The position numbers were made by a program, and so were the translations under genes. Of a DNA stretch of 7,630 nt, positions 5,585-7,630 are shown piece by piece; within the stretch, counting starts at the first letter, position 1; each line of letters starts with the position of its first letter. The stretch comes from Thermocrinis sp. GTDB lineage: Bacteria > Aquificota > Aquificia > Aquificales > Aquificaceae. The notes under the pieces are model-generated. The model was not told where the DNA came from. It was given only the letters and a program-made list of their open reading frames with translations, and made no database searches. The stretch covers positions 1 to 7,630 of the forward strand of contig JAEMPM010000005.1 in NCBI GenBank assembly GCA_022759285.1, read 5' to 3'.

Positions 5585-6156
5585 CTGTCTTTTATATCCT
5601 TTAGGTCTACTTTGCAAAATTGATAGCCCTCTGGTAACTCTTTTCCTTTCATCACAAAAGCACCTTTTTTTGATAGTTTCAAAAGGATTGGCTCTATATC
5701 TTTTAGTTTTCCCAACGCTCTGCATACTGCGTAATCAAACTCAAGGTTAATATGCTCTGCCCTCTTGCAGATAACCTCGTAGCTTAGATCTAGCTCAGCC
5801 TTTATAAACTCAAGGAAGGCACATTTCTTTGAAACGGATTCTATAAGGGTAATGTTTAAAACAGGACCGTAATATATGCTCAGCACAGCACCCGGAAAGC
5901 CAGCACCACTGCCTACATCACAGAAGGTGTTTTTTTCCACGTCCACGTTCTTTTCTTTAAAGCAAAGGCTAAGGGTAAGGGAATCCAAAAAGTGCCTTAT
6001 GGCTATTTCCCTTGTGTCCTCTATGGCAGTGAGATTATGCACTCTGTTCCATCTTCTCAGTTCTTTTAGATAAATTGATAGCTTTTCAATCTTTTCTTTG
6101 GAAAGTTCAAAACCGTTCCTTTCAAAAATTTCTTTTAAAAGCTCTTGAGTAAATAT
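5554..6156 (-). CDS. rsmG: 16S rRNA (guanine-527-N7)-methyltransferase RsmG (GidB), ATA start proposed
   Basis: RsmG methylates G527 of 16S rRNA with SAM; its loss gives low-level streptomycin resistance in other bacteria. From ATA 6156 the protein has 200 residues, normal for the family (about 207 in E. coli). The N-terminal helices, including YLKELRRWNRVHNLTAI, are the conserved RsmG W-N-x3-N-L-T-A region, followed by HFLDSL, the SAM motif DVGSGAGFPG (80-89), VCRALGKL and MKGK. The first standard start, GTG 6042, falls in the middle of WNRVHNLTA and would remove 38 family-typical residues; between 6156 and 6042 there is no in-frame ATG, GTG or TTG. GGAGGG (6168-6163) stands at ideal distance from ATA 6156. 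The gene overlaps the SCO remnant by 22 bases and trmI by 31. Product is sure; the start codon is inferred. Confidence 0.9.
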   Translation of the reverse strand: MFTQELLKEIFERNGFELSKEKIEKLSIYLKELRRWNRVHNLTAIEDTREIAIRHFLDSLTLSLCFKEKNVDVEKNTFCDVGSGAGFPGAVLSIYYGPVLNITLIESVSKKCAFLEFIKAELDLSYEVICKRAEHINLEFDYAVCRALGKLKDIEPILLKLSKKGAFVMKGKELPEGYQFCKVDLKDIKDSYIIFIPKTK

Positions 6157-6359
6157 TGGATGCCCTCCGTCATTTTTTTAGGGTCTAGCTTTACAGGTGA
6201 GTATAGGAGCTTTATTTTGGGATTTCCCGTCGGACCCGCAAACGTTGGATAGGAAAAGGTCACATAGCTTTTCAACTGCTGAAGGGTATTTCTATTTGGG
6301 TCCACGCTTATAAACAGAACTTGTACCCTTTCTCTTTCTTTTTCATCTAGATTTTTCAT
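6135..6359 (-). pseudogene. Remnant of a SCO1/SenC copper chaperone, doubly deleted
   Basis: The frame from ATG 6359 has 74 residues. RVQVLFISVDPNRNT matches the SCO1/SenC strand-loop (FISVDPxRDT), LKSYVTFSYPTFAGPTG matches the next stretch, and IKLLYSPVKLDPKKM with IQYLLK matches the C-terminal strand and helix. Missing are the membrane anchor and CxxxC copper site in front, and, between GPTGNP and KIKLLY, some 40 residues that normally include the conserved copper-binding His. It therefore cannot bind copper in the known way. The frame itself is intact and still embedded in the operon: its ATG shares one base with the M48 stop (TGATG) and its 3' end overlaps rsmG. It may persist only to couple translation of rsmG, or be a new small protein. 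Confidence 0.7.
6163..6168 (-). promoter_or_regulatory. Strong SD of rsmG inside the SCO remnant
   Basis: GGAGGG on the - strand lies 6 bases before ATA 6156 (7 from GGAGG). No standard start codon is nearby in any frame that continues usefully. It argues for translation of rsmG beginning at ATA, coupled to the gene above it. Confidence 0.6.
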
Positions 6360-7627
6360 CAAAGTTTTTGCAAGCGTTCCCTTGCATCCCTTTCCCACGG
6401 TCTTTTTCCTCCGGACAGTTCAATGGCTACTTTATAGTTTTCTATAGCCTTCTGCCTGTTCCCTAAGGCTTCCCAATTCCTTCCCAAATAGTAATACACG
6501 TCCGGGTAGTTGGGAATCAGTTGACGAGCTGTTTCAAGAAAATTTATAGATTCTCTATACTCTCCCCTTCTAAAATGTACAATTCCAAGGGCGTAGTTGG
6601 TAGAAAATACATTGGGCATCAACTGATAGGCTCTTGTTGCAAGGTTATAAGCGGTGCTTAGATTTCCTTCATTCAAGTTTATAAAGGTTAAATAGACCAT
6701 AGCCATGTAGTTCTTATCCCAAAGGTTTATAGCCCTGATAAAATGCTCCTTTGCCAAGGTTCTTTTGCCCTCTTCGTAGAGTTTTTTACCTGTGTAAAAC
6801 TCTTCAAAAGAAGGCTGCGTTTTTAAAACATGTGCCCTAACAGTTTGGAAGTCTTTGCTGTCCTTTATCAAAGGTCCAGAGAGGGAAAGACTGTTTATAA
6901 GCCGTGTGTTTTCTGCAATTCTTGTTTCGGGCAATGGGTGTGTAGATAGCCACTCGGGAGGTCTTGTCTTTTCGAGTCTTTCGAACATCTCAAATACCTC
7001 GATAAGACCGTTTGGGTCGTAACCACTTTTGACAGCGAATTCAACACCCAACCTGTCTGCTTCTCTCTCTTGATCCCTACTGAACTTTAGTGCCAAAAGT
7101 TGCCCACCAATTTGACCGAACTGCATTAAGGCTTGTCCGTAAGGTTTATCTGCCACAATTATTGCCCCTATGTTTAGAAGTATGTTGAGAGCTGTCATTT
7201 TTTCTAAGAACCTTGCATGGTGTCTTGCGTTTATGTGTCCAAGCTCGTGGGCTAAAACTCCCACCAATTGACTTTCATTTTCAAGCTTCAAAAGCAGTCC
7301 CCTCGTTATAAACACTGGCCCTCCGGGAAGGGCAAAGGCGTTTACCTGTTCTGAATTGACAAGGTAAAATTTGTAAGGGAGGTTTCTGTAGGTAACCCTG
7401 GTTATCCTGTTGCCCAATTGAGTTATGTAACTTTGTACCTCCTTTTCGGGATATAAACCATCGAACTCTTCTATGGATATTGGCACGTAACTTTTACCTA
7501 TTTCAATTTCCTGGCTTTCCGGAAGGAGAGTAAATCCTGAATTTGTTGCGGTAGCACACCCAAGCAGGAAGATAAAGGTTATTAAGAATAAGCGCTTAAG
7601 GTCTGAGGCTGTTCTAAAAATCCTCAT
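6359..7627 (-). CDS. M48 family lipoprotein metalloprotease with TPR repeats (BepA/YfgC-like)
   Basis: This is a periplasmic zinc protease of the BepA type, which in E. coli helps assemble or degrade outer-membrane proteins such as LptD. The 422 residues start with a lipoprotein signal: a hydrophobic stretch (about 12-22) and lipobox LLGC with C24. The peptidase domain has HELGH (127-131), the third zinc ligand E187 in EREAD, and H230 in STHPLPETRI, the place of the BepA switch histidine. About four TPR units follow (roughly 274-300, 306-339, 343-373, 377-405), likely for binding Bam/Lpt partners. The ATG is 3 bases from the window edge, so upstream signals cannot be judged; the signal peptide supports this start. 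It is the first visible gene of the unit continuing to rsmG. Confidence 0.92.
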   Translation of the reverse strand: MRIFRTASDLKRLFLITFIFLLGCATATNSGFTLLPESQEIEIGKSYVPISIEEFDGLYPEKEVQSYITQLGNRITRVTYRNLPYKFYLVNSEQVNAFALPGGPVFITRGLLLKLENESQLVGVLAHELGHINARHHARFLEKMTALNILLNIGAIIVADKPYGQALMQFGQIGGQLLALKFSRDQEREADRLGVEFAVKSGYDPNGLIEVFEMFERLEKTRPPEWLSTHPLPETRIAENTRLINSLSLSGPLIKDSKDFQTVRAHVLKTQPSFEEFYTGKKLYEEGKRTLAKEHFIRAINLWDKNYMAMVYLTFINLNEGNLSTAYNLATRAYQLMPNVFSTNYALGIVHFRRGEYRESINFLETARQLIPNYPDVYYYLGRNWEALGNRQKAIENYKVAIELSGGKRPWERDARERLQKL

Positions 7628-7630
7628 TGG

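Noticed and set aside
5876..6073. Open + strand frame opposite rsmG
   Set aside because: It is antisense to the conserved SAM-binding and N-terminal region of RsmG and has no SD or recognisable motif.
6360..6398. Start of the SCO remnant at ATG 6398
   Set aside because: It would overlap the end of the M48 gene by 40 bases; ATG 6359 gives the usual TGATG stop-start overlap. The faint SCO likeness upstream is noted in the findings.
1..7630. Mobile elements, CRISPR arrays or phage genes
   Set aside because: No transposase or integrase, no terminal inverted repeats with target duplications, and no regularly spaced repeats were seen; the genes are chromosomal housekeeping types.

Overview
The window looks like chromosomal DNA of a thermophilic bacterium of the Aquificales (Aquifex/Hydrogenobacter/Thermocrinis kind). 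This is inferred from the Lys/Glu/Ile-rich proteins, tightly packed and overlapping genes, a short DnaA with almost no linker domain, and the resemblance of NrdB, TyrA, TrmI and TatC to Aquifex proteins as I remember them. No database search was possible. I see no mobile element, rRNA, tRNA or CRISPR array.

Left part, + strand: the 3' end of an unrecognised gene (1-117) and a terminator-like hairpin; a short regulatory region with a perfect 11-bp tandem repeat; then dnaA (replication initiator), a tatB-like gene, tatC (twin-arginine protein export) and tyrA (prephenate dehydrogenase, tyrosine synthesis). tatB, tatC and tyrA overlap and probably form one operon.

Middle: nrdB (class I ribonucleotide reductase R2) lies on the - strand, convergent with tyrA. 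A small, apparently frameshifted reading frame sits between their 3' ends. Upstream of nrdB is a divergent intergenic region of about 335 bases with palindromes, a possible nrdB promoter placed right at the start codon, a hairpin next to an orphan Shine-Dalgarno sequence, and a possible trmI promoter.

Right part: trmI (+, tRNA m1A58 methyltransferase) runs tail-to-tail into rsmG (-, 16S rRNA m7G527 methyltransferase) with a 31-base overlap that contains a terminator-like hairpin. rsmG is the last gene of a - strand operon: a BepA-like M48 lipoprotein metalloprotease with TPRs, then a remnant of a SCO1/SenC copper chaperone, then rsmG. Junctions overlap by 1 and 22 bases, which suggests translational coupling.

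The most unusual signals concern translation starts. rsmG has no ATG, GTG or TTG upstream of its conserved N-terminal region, yet a strong SD stands exactly 7 bases before an ATA codon. dnaA has a perfect AAAGGAGGT inside its longest ATG frame, exactly 7 bases (counted from GGAGG) before a TTA codon that would give a protein of about the Aquifex DnaA length. Both would be ordinary starts if one G had become A. Other points are the doubly deleted SCO remnant, an internal duplication in tatB whose second copy supplies the tatC ribosome binding site and start codon, and the Pho-box-like repeat in front of dnaA. Most of the window is otherwise ordinary housekeeping content.
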